Shown piece by piece: positions 9,821 to 21,285 of a DNA stretch of 64,000 nucleotides. How positions within the stretch are numbered: the first letter of the stretch is position 1; each line of letters begins with the position of its first letter. Both the position numbers and the translations under genes were made by a program. The notes under the pieces are model-generated. The model searched no databases. It saw only the letters and a program-made list of their open reading frames with translations, and was not told where the DNA came from. The DNA comes from Sordaria brevicollis (lineage: Eukaryota > Ascomycota > Sordariomycetes > Sordariales > Sordariaceae): contig JAUTDP010000004.1 of the NCBI GenBank assembly GCA_033439795.1, forward strand, positions 3,472,001-3,536,000. Direction: 5' to 3'.

Positions 9821-11164
9821 GGCCGGTAGCTTGAAGGGGAAGAGGTAGGCGGTGAGAAGGCGCCAGCTGGGGCCTTGATGATAACGCTCGTCTCCCCGCA
9901 AGTTTCTGGATGACAAAGCTGAGGTGAGTGGCCCAAGAGGGCACACATCATATAACAGCGACATTTGACCTGCACGGGAGGGTAGAAAGGCTGGGGGATC
10001 TGGTGACGTGACCTATCTTCAAGTACCTTAACCAATGAGAGTTGATGGTGTTTGAAGCAGGCAGTATGCAAGTACCAGCAGCAGTACAAACGAGCGGAAG
10101 ACCAGAAGACTCGCTCGATTCCACGTGAGACTCGTTCCTAGCGTCTCCCGTACGCGGAAATCTGTCTCTAAGAAACGTGAAGAGGCGAGGACAACAAGGT
10201 GTGCTGAGTGTCCCAAAGGCAGCTGGTCGGCTGCATTAAATGGTGCTTCGTAACAAGGAAGTGGCTAAGCACAAAGAGTGACACTCCAGAAGCTACTGGC
10301 ATGCACAAGCTCATGAAAGGAGCACCTGGGAGCAAGATGAGGTTGTAGAAATTCCATGTTAGTGGAAGCCAACCCAGTGCCTAAGTTTCCTGGACGAATA
10401 GGGATACTACTGGATAATCATCCAGAGGGTGTGTGAGTGTCGAGGTAGGTTGTGGGAAAACGTGGAAACAGGTCCTTACAGCCGTCATCCCGGGATTCGT
10501 TTGGTTAAGCCCGTGACCGCGCCCTCCAGGAAATGCTAACCCCTCACTGGGGGGCCTCTGGCATCGACAGATGCATGAGGGCAGCAGGAGGGGCAATGTC
10601 GGCCAGCGAGGAGTTGAGTTGAGGGATGCATCAATGTCAATGTCGCAAGTGACCAAAAGGAGAAAAGGCAAGCTTCGAAGAGCATGAGGGAACGAGCAAA
10701 CGGATGAGGACAAAGGAAAGGAAGAGATGATCCGCCGGTGAAGAACCCAATTCTTATGGAAGTCAACAAGAGTTGAAGGAAGAAGTCGAGCATTAGTAAA
10801 ACACCATGTCCGACGTTCCTTCCAGTAAATCATTGACGAAGCTCAAATTGTACGGAAGCCATTATGCTTGTGTGTGGGGACTGCCGTCGTATGCCGGAAG
10901 GAGCGAACGACCTGCTTCGCGATTCCCGTCTTTGCCTCATGCAAGAGGCCGAGGCTGCAGCTTCCAACCCGGGATCTGCTCCTCGGGAATGCACCGCTAC
11001 TCGGTTTAAAGAACCAGTGCCAGACAGAACAGCCCCCATATTGTCAAATACGTGTGAGTTAGGTATCATAACGACTCTAGAAACTATGTGCAAAATACTT
11101 TGGTATGAAAACATCCCGGCCAGGAGTGAGAGAACCGGGACAAAACCTCTCAACCTCATCACCA
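9821..11164. other. Intergenic region between the RBR and DBP4 genes
   Basis: Promoter and 5' UTR of the RBR gene plus the 3' UTR of the helicase gene. Open frames such as 10381-10833 (-) and 10864-11238 (+) have no recognisable domain or paralogue in the window and look non-coding. No repeat or RNA gene was seen. Confidence 0.55.
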
Positions 11165-13704
11165 TCAATCCTCCAACAAGCCAGCAGCCAAAGCCTCCAA
11201 ATCCTGCAAATTATCCGGCTCGTGATCCATATCAATGACCTTCCTGCCTCCCTCCATCTTGGCCTTCTTCCTCCTGGGCCTGCCATCGTCGCTGTACTCC
11301 GTATCCGAGTCATCCTTCTGGAACCACTTCTTGGCCTTCTTCTTGGGCGGTTCCCTGTCGCTATCACTATCATCATCACCAGAACCCTTGCCCGCAACCG
11401 GCAGACTTCTGAGCAAGGCCAGAGGATCCTCGTCCACATCGCTATGCGCATCCAGAAGTGCTGGCTGCAAGGGACCCTTCTCCCTCTCGACCTCCTCACC
11501 CCTCTCCCTGGCCTTGGCGCGCTCGCGCTTCTCCTTCCTGCGCTGCTTAGCGAGCAGCTTATCTTCGACATCCTGCTCCTTGACCTTGCTGGTCTCGGCC
11601 TCGACGAACTTCTGCCTGAGCTCCTTGGCGTCACCTTCCTTCTGGAAGTCCTCCTCGTCCTGGAGCTCGTAGATCGGGTGGGCGTTTCCTTCGTCATCGA
11701 ACACGAGCTTCTGGCCCTTCTCCATGTACTTGAGCAGCTTCTTCTTGGACTTGAGCAGCTTCTCGCGGCGGTGCGAGTCAATAACAAGCTCCGCGTTCTT
11801 GCCCAGCTTGACCACCTTGGCCGTGCCGTCAGGGTTGGTACCGGACTTGGCGTTGCCGGCGGCGTCGTCGAGCGCTGCGTCGTCGTCCAAGACACGCTTG
11901 ACGCTGAGGAAGTCGTCTTCCTCGTCGCCCTCTGCTTGGTCTTCGCCCAAAAGCTTGCGGTAATGCGACGACAGGACGTCCTGGTTTTGACGCTCGGCCA
12001 TCTTGTCGTACTTTGTCCTGACCTCCTTCTTCTTCTTGCGGATCTCGCCGTCCGAGCCCTCAGTGTCGGACCCGCTCGACATGGCGGCGCGCGAGGCGTT
12101 CTTGAGCTTCTTGATGTCCTCGCCCTTATGGTACTTGATCTGGGGAGTACCTGGCAGACCCAGGCTGGATGCGAAGCCGTCGAGATCGAGCTTGTCGAAT
12201 TTGAAAACCTCCTTGTCCTTCTGCAGGTAAATTGAACGAACGTAGGAGACGAACGCCTTCTGGCCGAGATATTTGAGATCGGGCGACTGGAAACACTGGG
12301 ATTGCAACTCGTTCTTGATGCTCTTCTTCTTGTTCTCCTTGACGTGTACCTTGGCGACGTGCACCTTCTTCTGCTCGAGACGCTTGAGGAAACCCTCCTC
12401 TTCGCTGGGGTCGAGGAACAGAACCGCACGGCCCTTGCTCTCGTAACGCGCCGTTCTGCCGACGCGATGGATGTAGGTGTCGGCGTCTTCGGGGCAGTCG
12501 GCCTGAATGACCCAGTCGACGGCGGGGAAGTCAACACCTCTGGCTACGACGTCGGTGGCGAAGAGACAGGAGTATTTCGCGGACGTGAACCGGTTCGTGA
12601 TTTCGAGGCGTGCTATTTGTTTTTGACGACCGTGCAAGTGTAGTAGTGGAATACCGGGCTGCATCCGCTTGAAACTTTCGTAGACGAATCTGACCTGCTT
12701 GCCGGAGGATAGGAAGACGATGATCTTGCTCTTGAGGTTCGTTCGTAGGAAGCCCCATAGTGTGTCGAGCTTTTCGGGAAGGGGTGTGACAATGTAATGC
12801 TGCTGGAGGTTCGTGGGTGTTGCCGATGCCGCGGCTTCGTGAACAGAAACGTATTCGGGGTCCTTCAAGCTCAACCGGGCGAGATCTGAGACGCGCTTGC
12901 TTTGCGTGGCACTGAACAGGAGAGTCTGCCTGCTCTTGGGAAGATGCTCAACAAGAGCATCGACGGCCTGCTGGAAACCCATGTCCATAATGCGATCGGC
13001 CTCATCAAGCACTAGAATCTGGAGGTTATCGACATCGAAACCGGCCGTTTGGTCGAGATGCTGGAGCATACGACCGGGTGTGCAGACGAGGATGTTCATG
13101 CGACCGAGACGCTCTGCCTCTTCCTTCAAGCTCTTTCCACCAATGACCAAACCTGCCGAAAAGCTGTGGTTACGGCCAATCTTCCTCAAAACTTCGAATA
13201 TTTGGACGGCCAATTCGCGGGTCGGGCTGATAATCAGGGCGCCGAGACCATCGTACTCGGTCCATCGTGCACGGTATAGCTTTTCGAGTACTGGAACAAG
13301 GAAGGCAAGGGTCTTGCCGCTACCGGTTCTGGCAGCGCCGAGAATATCTTGTCCCTTGAGCGCAAGGGGGATGGCAGCGCGTTGGACATCGGTAAGGACT
13401 TCGAAATGGGATGCGCGCAGTCCGGAGGCGGTCGGTTCGCAAAGAGGAAGATCGGTAAAGTTCTTGATGTCGGCAGATTTGGGATCCTGGAGGTCGAGAT
13501 GGAAGAGTTAATCGCGGATGGCACTATAAGGTAAAAATGGGGGCGACCAAATCTCACAAGCTCGTCAATCCTCTTCTGAAGCGTCTCGAGGTTCTCCAAC
13601 TCTCTTTTCCTCTTCAAGTTCTTCTGCTCGGACTTGTTGGCCTTGGGCTTCTCCTTCTCGGCCTTGCCCTTGCCAGCGCGGCCTTTGGGGCCTCCTGGAG
13701 CCAT
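11165..13704 (-). CDS. DBP4: ATP-dependent RNA helicase Dbp4 (DEAD-box, ribosome biogenesis)
   Basis: Predicted 822-aa protein from exons 13704-13558 and 13486-11165. The 71-nt intron (13557-13487) has a GTGAGA donor, a GATTAAC branch site and a CCAG acceptor. A basic N-terminus precedes the Q-motif region (about residues 75-90). Walker A 'ARTGSGKT' is at about 101-108, then 'SPTRELA', 'TPGR', 'DEAD' at about 210-213, 'SAT' at about 241-243, 'ARGVDFP', and 'HRVGRTAR' at about 389-396. The long Lys/Glu/Asp-rich C-terminal extension is typical of Dbp4/Hca4. Yeast Dbp4 is a nucleolar helicase needed for early 18S rRNA processing and U14 snoRNA release, and the length is close to the family norm. 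The start is MAPGGPKG; the open frame upstream of it (to 13890) has no family features and is probably 5' UTR. Large open frames on other frames here are shadows of this gene. Confidence 0.96.
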
Positions 13705-14483
13705 AGTGTTCGTGTTGTTGGGCTGTGCTGAGGATTGGGCGTGACTTGTTCGGCGTGATTCGAAAGGTCGGGTCTGCTTGTCGAGCGTATCCAATTGCCT
13801 GCGGGTCGTCACTGTGGTGCTGTTCAGTTCGATGCGATGGGAAAACTTTTGGCGGAGAGGAATTCTGCCAGCCTGACCCACCTTATCCACTGTAAGCGAG
13901 GGGATCTGCGGCAGGGATCTGGGAAGAACGGCTTATGCCAGGGTTAGGGTCTAAGCAGGCAATGAAAGCCGATGAAGAGAACACGAATCAGGACGATGTT
14001 GAAGCTGTTTATCCATTTTTCACTTTGCTACAGTTCTCGGATTTTGGTTTTAGTCGTAGAATACAAAGTTGCTCATACATTGAGAGTTTTACAACCAGAT
14101 TCAGGAGTTAGGGTCATTCGAGTGCCCACTCACTGCTGGAGCAAATCATACATATTATCTAGAAGTACAGCAAAACATTCAATAACCATCAACAAACACC
14201 AAGTACAAGCAACGAAAGCAATGAGCCAGAGTTATCATGGAAGCGCCATGTATTGAACCACGAAACAAGAGCCTAAGGCGGGTATCGCTCGCTCATATGA
14301 TCCTTCCCTAGGTGAGAACCCATAATGAAAGAAACCTAAACCCACCCAAGAAGTTCCCCAAAGTGAAAAAGCAACAAAGAAAGACCAAACGCCTTGCCCC
14401 ATTCCCAAGTTCCTTACTTTTCCATCCTATATAGAATCGATCGCTCAAGAACCTGTAAGCAACGTACCTACTACCTATCCGAT
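13705..14483. other. Intergenic region between the DBP4 and SUN genes
   Basis: 5' UTR/promoter of the helicase gene and 3' UTR of the SUN gene, both on the minus strand. No coding evidence, RNA gene or repeat was seen. Confidence 0.55.
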
Positions 14484-17400
14484 CTAATTCCCATTCTCAA
14501 ACTCCACCTCTTCGCCAAACAGTTGCAGCCGGTAGAAGCAAGTATGGTCCGGGCTTCCGTGGTTAGTCTTGGCTCTGATCAACACCTTGTACGTCGCCGC
14601 ATCCAGTTCGAGAAGCTCCTCTGATAGCTTGTGTACGAACATGCCGTGGTTGCCGCTGGTCTTGGCATAGTCGTACTCCAGCTCGCCGATCTTGACGTAC
14701 TTCTTGTTGACCAGAGACAGCGACTTCTTCTTGTCATCAGCATCGACCCTCTTCAAGTCGGCTTCGCGCTCGCCGGGGTATAGCTCGTCCATCCACTTCA
14801 GGAGACGCTTGTTGTCATCCGGATCGGGGTAGTATCCCCAAATCTCAATGTCCTTGGGCATCGACCCGCGATCAGTCGTCGCGTTCGGGTGGACATGCTC
14901 GACCACGACAACCTGCGGAATGATGATATTGGCCATCTCCACGGCAAGCTCGGCCCCTCTGCTAGCTGTGATACCGGCGCACCAGGCCTGGCCAACGTCG
15001 GTCCAGGTAGAAAGTGCAAGCATATATTCAGCTTCTAGGCTGGTCTGATCTTTGCTTGTGATCGGCTTTGCTTTTCCGAATAAGTTGCTCAGATGCTTAT
15101 GACCAGGGAGTACATGAGACTCGCCTTGTCGGTAAGTAGGAGATGATTCCGAATGAACGATACCTGCTTGATTGCCCAGGCCGAAATGGTTGACTTGAGT
15201 TTCAATGTAGTCGTGGTAGTTGCGCATGATGCCGTCCTTAGCGGCTGCTTCAAGTTGCGCACGGGGAATCTCCTTCTGGACGATGTTTCTGATCAGAGTG
15301 GTGATCTCGGACTTGGAGAGGCCTCCTCCACCTTCGATGGCTGCCTTGACCGTGGTGTTAACGAGGGTCTCAAGGCCTTTCTTGACGGTGTCCAGTCGCC
15401 CATCAATATCCTCCTTGTGTTCGGCAATCCTCTTCTTCAGGAGACCCACAAACTCATCCCGGCTGATGGCCGCGTCACGCGTGACTCCGTCGCCTGTGTG
15501 TCCGGGTAGATGCTCCTTGACAACTTGGGCGACCTTCTCACCGTTCTTGGCCACCCATCGTTCCCATGATTTGGAGATGGTGCCTTCCGTAAGCTGCAAG
15601 GTATGCTCGTCCGACGGACCCTTTTCAAAGAGCCCGACCTTGATGAAACGCGCTCGCAGTGCGTCCCAATGCTCTTCTGAGATGTCGCCTGTGCTATTAA
15701 GGGTGAGAACGGAGCTGTCCTTGAGCATCTTATCCAGAAGAGCGTGCCAAAAGTCGTCCTGAATGATGAGATCGCCATTCGGACCACGCTTGACGTGAAC
15801 CATCCGGGGAAGAAGAGTCTGGATGTTTTTGACAGCACTTTCCGTCGAGGACGACTGTTCAAGGATATAGTTCTTCAGGTCGTTGAACTGATCATCCGTC
15901 AACTGCGGATGGCTAGGTATGAATTGACCGATATTGCTTCTCCAGTGCTTCCAGCCATACCAGCGGATGCTCTTTTCTGAATCCGGCGAGCCATACGACG
16001 TCGCGCTCAAGACTACCAGAGCAATGAGAAGCAGTGGTACAAGGTATGTGAGCAACTTCCAGGCGACCCATAACGAACGACGAATCAGATTCAGTGATCG
16101 CTGCATGAAGGTAGGAGCAGGAGTATAAGGAGGAGGCGGTGTCTTCCCGTTTGTGGTGTTTGACTGTTCGGATTCTGGCCTGGATGTTCGGCTCGGTTTC
16201 GGTGTTGTTGGCTGTGACACCCTGCCGAAGGATGGATACGATTTGTCCGATACAATTGGTTCTGTCGCTGTGTCCAAGGTGTCCAACGAGTCCTGATTTT
16301 GATCGACTTGAAATTGAGCAAGCGGTAATGAGTTCGAAAGTGTCGCTACTGGTCGCCTGGCGATTCTGGGTGGTTCCGGAGGTTCTGGGGTATACTGGGC
16401 AGCCAGCCGCCTTTGTTGAGCGCGCCGCCTCTCTTCTTCCAGTGCCTTTTCCGAGTCGTTGTAAACATCGCTTTCCTCTATGTAACTGTTGCCAGTATCG
16501 GGCGGCACAAGTTCTCTTCTCTTGGCAGTTGGCGGTGTCGAAAGGACTCGCTTGGAGGGCGGCGAGGGCGGTCGCATGGCGGCTTCTCGAGCTTGTCGTT
16601 GCTCTTCCTCCCGACGTGCGGCCTCTTCTGCACGCTTTTGTTCCGCTTGACGTCGCGCCTCTTCTGCACGCTTCTGTTCAGCTTGACGCCGTGCCTCTTC
16701 TGCATGCTTCTGTTCCGCTTGGCGTCGTGCCTCTTCAGCACGTTCACGTCTCAGCCGGGCAGCTCGTTCGGCCCGTTCGGCCCGCTCCGCTTCTTCTTCC
16801 TCCTCCTCCTCGCGCGCCCTTTTCTTGGCTTCTCGTTCCTCGGCTTCACGCGCAGCCTTTAGAGCCCTCTCTGCCTTCTCTCTCTCTGCTTTGTCCTTCC
16901 TCTCTTTCTCCAGTCTCTTTCTCTCTCTCTCCGCGGCGGCGGCGGCGGCGGCCCTTTCCGCTCTCTCCCTTTCTTCCTCCTCTTCCCTCTCCCTCTCTTC
17001 CTCCTCGGCTCTCTGCCTTTCTAATTCGGAGTCCTCTTCTTCTTCTTCGTCATAATAGCCACCCTGGTCGTCATAGTCTTCTTCCTTCTCTTTCACCTCT
17101 TCCTCTTCCTCCTCCATCTCCTCTTCTTCCTCTTCTTCGGTTTCTTCCTCAATGGGCTCGGGACGCCTGGGACCAGGAGTTGTGCTACCCCTACGTGCAT
17201 CAAGCTCACGACGCCGGCGCTCAGCCTTGATGTTGTCGGTTCTAACGGTTTCGCCTATCCCGGCGAAGGCAGCTTCGAGGCCAAGACCGGCGGCAGTCTT
17301 GTATCGGTCTGGTATGGCCACCAGTGAAGATCCATAGCTGAGACTGAATCTGGTTGGCGTCTGATTCCTGACTTGCTCAACTGGAACCCGAAGGTTGCGC

Positions 17401-17594
17401 TGCTGCTTTCCGGGCTTTGGCGTGCCTCCGTCGGAAGGGACAGGCGAGGGCGACGCTACCGACCTCCGCGCAATCCGCCTGGGAGGCATATTCACAGTAG
17501 TAGATCTTGTTAGGAGGCTGTTGACGTCGTGGAAGGCGAGGTCAGCAACAGACCAATGATTGGAAAATGAACTGTCCATGACGTTAGAAGCCAT
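14484..17594 (-). CDS. SUN (Sad1/UNC-84) domain nuclear-envelope protein
   Basis: Single-exon frame of 1036 aa. Order: a basic N-terminus ('MPPRRIARRSVASPSPVP' from residue 36), an acidic Glu-rich stretch (about 140-200), a long charged E/R/A-rich predicted coiled coil with a 12-residue tandem repeat (about 200-355), one transmembrane segment ('LLTYLVPLLLIALVVLSA', about 505-530), a lumenal helical region, and a C-terminal SUN domain (about 850-1030). The SUN domain includes 'WCAGITASRGAELAVEMA', 'VVVVEHVH', 'DIEIWGYY' and 'FYRLQLFGEEV'. SUN proteins sit in the inner nuclear membrane and bind KASH proteins across the lumen, linking chromatin and the spindle pole body to the cytoskeleton. The single TM segment and C-terminal SUN fit Sad1. 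The true start could be the ATG at 17594 or the one at 17489 (MPPRR), which resembles many fungal Sad1 starts. Confidence 0.93.
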   Translation of the reverse strand: MASNVMDSSFSNHWSVADLAFHDVNSLLTRSTTVNMPPRRIARRSVASPSPVPSDGGTPKPGKQQRNLRVPVEQVRNQTPTRFSLSYGSSLVAIPDRYKTAAGLGLEAAFAGIGETVRTDNIKAERRRRELDARRGSTTPGPRRPEPIEEETEEEEEEEMEEEEEEVKEKEEDYDDQGGYYDEEEEEDSELERQRAEEEEREREEEEERERAERAAAAAAAERERKRLEKERKDKAEREKAERALKAAREAEEREAKKRAREEEEEEEAERAERAERAARLRRERAEEARRQAEQKHAEEARRQAEQKRAEEARRQAEQKRAEEAARREEEQRQAREAAMRPPSPPSKRVLSTPPTAKRRELVPPDTGNSYIEESDVYNDSEKALEEERRRAQQRRLAAQYTPEPPEPPRIARRPVATLSNSLPLAQFQVDQNQDSLDTLDTATEPIVSDKSYPSFGRVSQPTTPKPSRTSRPESEQSNTTNGKTPPPPYTPAPTFMQRSLNLIRRSLWVAWKLLTYLVPLLLIALVVLSATSYGSPDSEKSIRWYGWKHWRSNIGQFIPSHPQLTDDQFNDLKNYILEQSSSTESAVKNIQTLLPRMVHVKRGPNGDLIIQDDFWHALLDKMLKDSSVLTLNSTGDISEEHWDALRARFIKVGLFEKGPSDEHTLQLTEGTISKSWERWVAKNGEKVAQVVKEHLPGHTGDGVTRDAAISRDEFVGLLKKRIAEHKEDIDGRLDTVKKGLETLVNTTVKAAIEGGGGLSKSEITTLIRNIVQKEIPRAQLEAAAKDGIMRNYHDYIETQVNHFGLGNQAGIVHSESSPTYRQGESHVLPGHKHLSNLFGKAKPITSKDQTSLEAEYMLALSTWTDVGQAWCAGITASRGAELAVEMANIIIPQVVVVEHVHPNATTDRGSMPKDIEIWGYYPDPDDNKRLLKWMDELYPGEREADLKRVDADDKKKSLSLVNKKYVKIGELEYDYAKTSGNHGMFVHKLSEELLELDAATYKVLIRAKTNHGSPDHTCFYRLQLFGEEVEFENGN
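16621..16743 (-). repeat. 36-bp coding tandem repeat in the SUN protein
   Basis: Three near-identical 36-bp units (16621-16656, 16657-16692, 16693-16728) plus a partial fourth encode repeats of 'RAEEARRQAEQK' inside the coiled coil. Unit differences are mostly silent or conservative (for example Lys-Arg versus Lys-His). The preserved 12-aa period suggests slippage under selection for the heptad-like helix; length polymorphism is likely. Confidence 0.9.
16931..16953. repeat. GCG trinucleotide tract in the SUN gene
   Basis: A short run of GCG/GGC triplets encodes a poly-alanine stretch within the charged coiled coil on the minus strand. It is a slippage-prone microsatellite. Confidence 0.85.
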
Positions 17595-19417
17595 TTTGAG
17601 AGTTGAAAGAAGGGCAAAATGATTGGGGCGAGGATATCAGGCAGGAACAGGAACAGATAGACGGGTTACACAGTGAATTTGAAGGAAAGAGCTACAAGTA
17701 ATTGGGCACAGGATCATGGAGGCTATAAGACTGTGAACAGGACTGGACTCATACTCACATTTAAATGACAGATCAGACCAAAACCACGCCCAAATCTCGA
17801 GATATTTGGCTCGCCACTGGCGATGAATGGTGAATCTGAGGAGGCTGGGCCGAATTGCTGAGCCGTGAGGTGGCTCTTTGGGTTCCTTTTGTGAGGCTGC
17901 CGCTGCAGGCCAAATTGCTTGGGTGAGCGTCCTCCTCTACCCTCCAATCCTGTAACGGAGGCCGATCTTTCGGGTGGTTGCGATACCGTATGCGCCTTCG
18001 CCTGCGACTGCGACTGAATGGCAACCAGACGGGATTTTTGGATTTGCGAGGCGCGCAACACGTGGCACCCTCCAATCAAGGTGAAACCGCTGAAGAGCCC
18101 TACGGATGCCCAAAGTGATTATTCGATGTCGTTGGTCAATTGCACCAGCAGATCCGACGCGAGGGAGAGAACTGAGGATGAATGGTAACCCAACCTCCCA
18201 AGCAGCTGAATAATGGTGGGCGGGCAGTCGGATACTAGTCACGTCCTCGGCGATGGTGATGTGCAGTGTTCCGTTGCAGACTCGGCGCGCGTGGTGTCGG
18301 TTGGTAGCGCGCGATGTTAGGTTGCAACAGCGATCAAAGAAGAAGTGAGCCGAAGCTTTCTAGCGTCGAGTATCTTTTGATTTCTGACAGAAATTGTGGA
18401 TACGCCGTGGTATTTGGAGATCAATTGACTCTGGCTTCACTCTTTACCTTTCAAGAATCCGGGGTCGAGACGGTATGCGGTATGTCCAGCATAGGTGAAA
18501 GCAGAAAAAAAAGAAAGAAGAGAAGACCGCTGAGGGCGGGGGGCTCGGCGGAAGTGAATCAAAAAATGACCGCTACAGTGATGTCCCCAGAGCTGTAAGT
18601 AGGGAGAATGGTGTTGCCGTGGTTGTTGTTGACAATGCATGCATCCATTCGCAAACGGACGAGACAAGATGGATGTGTCTTATTCTGAAAACGGCCTCGT
18701 CTCTTTGTGGATGTGTCTTGCTTTGACTCGAGCTGTCTTTCATGATGAGCTGTAGCTGTCCGCCTTGCCTTTGTTAGCAGTCATTGTCCATTGAGAGCTT
18801 CTTGTTCTAATGGTGTCCTTTATAATAAGGGTCAATCGAGTGCTTTTCATCGAATGTTCCTCAATCTTATTCTTTGACAGTCGACACAATAGAAAATGGA
18901 AACCAAAAGACGGATTGAAGAGACGGGATGCGATGAAATTGGACAATGAATTGGAAGCTCAACATTGAAGCGAAGTGTGTGAGTGCCCCACCATTCGAAG
19001 CTGTTACTGCCTGCCGCCGCAACCAACAATAGCGGCCGGCGCTCATTTCGCTTGTGGTCCGTGCTCCTTCAAGCGCAACTTCCGCAACTGATGTCAACTC
19101 TCCACTTCAGCCCAGTCGCGCGGCGCCAAGGAATTGATAGCGTCGGGTGGAGGCTGACGGTTGAAGTGGATGCCCCGGGAATGGCAAGATGAGTAAGCGA
19201 ACTGATATGCGCTTAAGCGAGAGATATGCAGTTTCCGTTGCCCTTTCTGCGTATCTCGAGTTTTCGATCTTCGGGGCTTCCATGATGGAATCAGCGACTT
19301 TGTTCCATGAGCCAGGCTGTGTCTGTGTTGGTTCCTGTCAGATCTTGTAGACCGAAATCTCTTGTCCCGTCTAATCCAGTCTGATCGCCGCTTTCTGTCA
19401 CTGCAATTTTTCTGCTA
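17595..19417. other. Intergenic region upstream of the SUN gene
   Basis: About 1.8 kb with no supported gene. Open frames on both strands (for example 17723-18079 -, 18314-18598 +) lack domains. No tRNA B-box or repeat was recognised. It presumably holds the SUN promoter. Confidence 0.5.
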
Positions 19418-19433
19418 CGGGAATTGACCCAGC

Positions 19434-19471
19434 GGTTAAATCCACTGTATAGTTTGGTTAAATCCACTGTA
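19434..19471 (+). repeat. Left terminal inverted repeat of the MITE
   Basis: 38 bp, exact inverse of 19756-19793, built of two copies of a 16-mer separated by 6 bp. Confidence 0.9.
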
Positions 19472-19755
19472 CCCATATCCAAATCGCAGCAAAACTTCAA
19501 GCTGCACGAGCCATCTCAAACCTCCCGCTCCGCCCAGGCTCCAACTCCAGGTCATGGACACCGAACCTCGAAAGTCAATTTCGCGACGTGAACAAATCTC
19601 AACAACAACCGGCCCCATTTTACAAGATGGTTCCTTCAAAGTCCTGCCTAGCTCTTAAATTCTTTTTGAAGCCTAAATTGGCTCTTTATTATCGTTATCT
19701 CCATATTACTCGCAGTACTGACTGGATGACTTCGGTGTAAGCCGGCCTTGAAGGA

Positions 19756-19793
19756 TACAGTGGATTTAACCAAACTATACAGTGGATTTAACC
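19756..19793 (-). repeat. Right terminal inverted repeat of the MITE
   Basis: 38 bp, exact inverse of 19434-19471. Confidence 0.9.
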
Positions 19794-19808
19794 AATCCGG
19801 GAATTGAC

Positions 19809-20381
19809 GACATCGAGATGGGATGAACCCGGGGCAATTGGGGCGCATTCAGCATTTCCCCGTATCATATCCAACATACGAAAGTCCTCATGTTCTGTAG
19901 CGGGCGCAGCAGAGACGATCCAAACTGCACGTTCCACCAGCGACGTTGCTTGCTCCCACAGTCCCGTTGACTATCCTTTTGAGATTATTGTATAGCGTTT
20001 CCTCGTTACCCCATATCTAGTTTCCGAAGCTGATATCCGAAGTGCGGAGTGCAGATTTCCTTTAGCTTCCGAGGGCTCTTGGGCACGTTTTTCCAAGACT
20101 TTGTTTTTCAGAAGCATGGGGAAAAGGGTTTAGGCTATAGTCAGCCAAAGGCCCGATATTCTTTGTCACATGTTACTCAAAAACAACACATACAGATAGA
20201 TGTCTTACTACAGGCATCTTGAGAAGGAGCATGGAATCTTGGATGTAAATCGACAATAGAGCACAGCAGGGGGAAGCCTGGACAAGCTGCTCAAGCGAAT
20301 GGGGTCTCTTGTGGTCTGGTACCCCGAATTCCAAAACCTTGCCGTTGCATGTCACGACACAGCGGAAAACATCCCAAGGTC
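19809..20381. other. GC-balanced spacer between the MITE and AT-rich block 1
   Basis: No gene recognised. The open frame 20299-20484 mostly reads into the terminal repeat of the next element. Confidence 0.5.
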
Positions 20382-20493
20382 TACTCGTCGGTTAGGTGTT
20401 GTGGCTATGGGTGGGTCCAGCCAACCTCCTCTCTTAGTCCCTTCGAGAGTCGGGATTTTTACCTATAATGCGCAAGCTCTATAACGCTCCAGA
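20382..20493 (+). repeat. Left inverted repeat of AT-rich block 1
   Basis: Matches 47380-47499 inverted: a 15-bp exact outer part, a variable middle (23 versus 31 bp) and a 74-bp inner part with 7 mismatches. Heavy AT-rich decay starts just inside it. Confidence 0.85.
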
Positions 20494-20987
20494 TCACACA
20501 AACTACTATAACTCCACCAAAATACAAGTAAAAAAAAAGTTGAAATAATCGGATTACTCGTAATAATTATCTCTATTTAGCTATATATTTAGTTTATAAA
20601 TAACCGGTCGTAATAATTTATTATAATATTAAGAATGCCTAAGTAGTCCGTATACTATACCTTATATAATAATATTTAGCTTAAATTCTTTACCCTTATT
20701 AATATTAATACTTTTAGAATTATTAAAAGACCTATTTGGTATAATAATAGTAACCCGTGTACGGTTGGTAGGTATTTCGAACTTCTTATTTACTACCGTT
20801 ATAGTTATTATTGCCTCCTCTTCTTCCTCCTCTTCTTTAAATTCTATATTAATAGCCTTCTCCTTCCCTTTTTTAAAAAGGGGGGGTTTAGTCTTTTTAT
20901 AAGGAAGTAAATAAGGTATTAATATAGTTAGTTTAATAAAAGAGGGCCCTACTTTTATTACCCTTTTAATAATTAAATAAGGGTATT

Positions 20988-21285
20988 TAATACCGTTGAG
21001 AGGGTATTGTAAAATGCACAGTATGTGTGATTGTAAACGTTGATGAAATTAATAAAAAAAGAAGAATCAAACAAGAGGGGAGCTCGCGGTGGTTGAAGAC
21101 CATATACCCGCGAGCCTCGAACGGCTAACCCACTTATATAGGCCCAACGCGTCATAACGCAGTCGCTTTCACAAAATAAACGCGAACCGTTCTAACGATT
21201 AACGCCAATTATTCGGAACGCCGGTAGGCGGCTATCACTTATTGTAATAACGTTATATAACAATTATAATACTATTCCAATATTA
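20988..21285 (-). repeat. 3' LTR of element 1
   Basis: 298 bp, direct copy of 29514-29811. Its left (outer) half keeps more G and C than its right half. Confidence 0.9.

Larger units (their letters stand above)
19429..19797. mobile_element. MITE-like element, about 369 bp, with 38-bp inverted repeats
   Basis: A 38-bp sequence at 19434-19471 recurs exactly inverted at 19756-19793. Each arm contains the 16-mer GGTTAAATCCACTGTA twice, separated by TAGTTT. An 11-bp direct repeat, CGGGAATTGAC, lies at 19418-19428 and 19798-19808. It abuts the element and looks like a target-site duplication. The interior (about 285 bp) has no coding capacity. This is a non-autonomous DNA transposon; a TSD of 9-11 bp is typical of Mutator-like elements, but the family is inferred. 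It shows no strong AT-rich decay. Confidence 0.82.

Noticed and set aside
11077..12537. 486-codon minus-strand open frame rich in Ser and Arg inside the helicase gene
   Set aside because: It is the shifted frame of the Lys/Glu/Asp-rich C-terminus of Dbp4; the true frame has all helicase motifs. The opposite-strand frame 11105-12235 is a shadow for the same reason.
16139..17230. 363-codon plus-strand open frame opposite the SUN gene
   Set aside because: Leu/Pro/Ser-rich shadow of the Glu/Arg-rich coiled-coil coding region; no domain and no gene-like structure.
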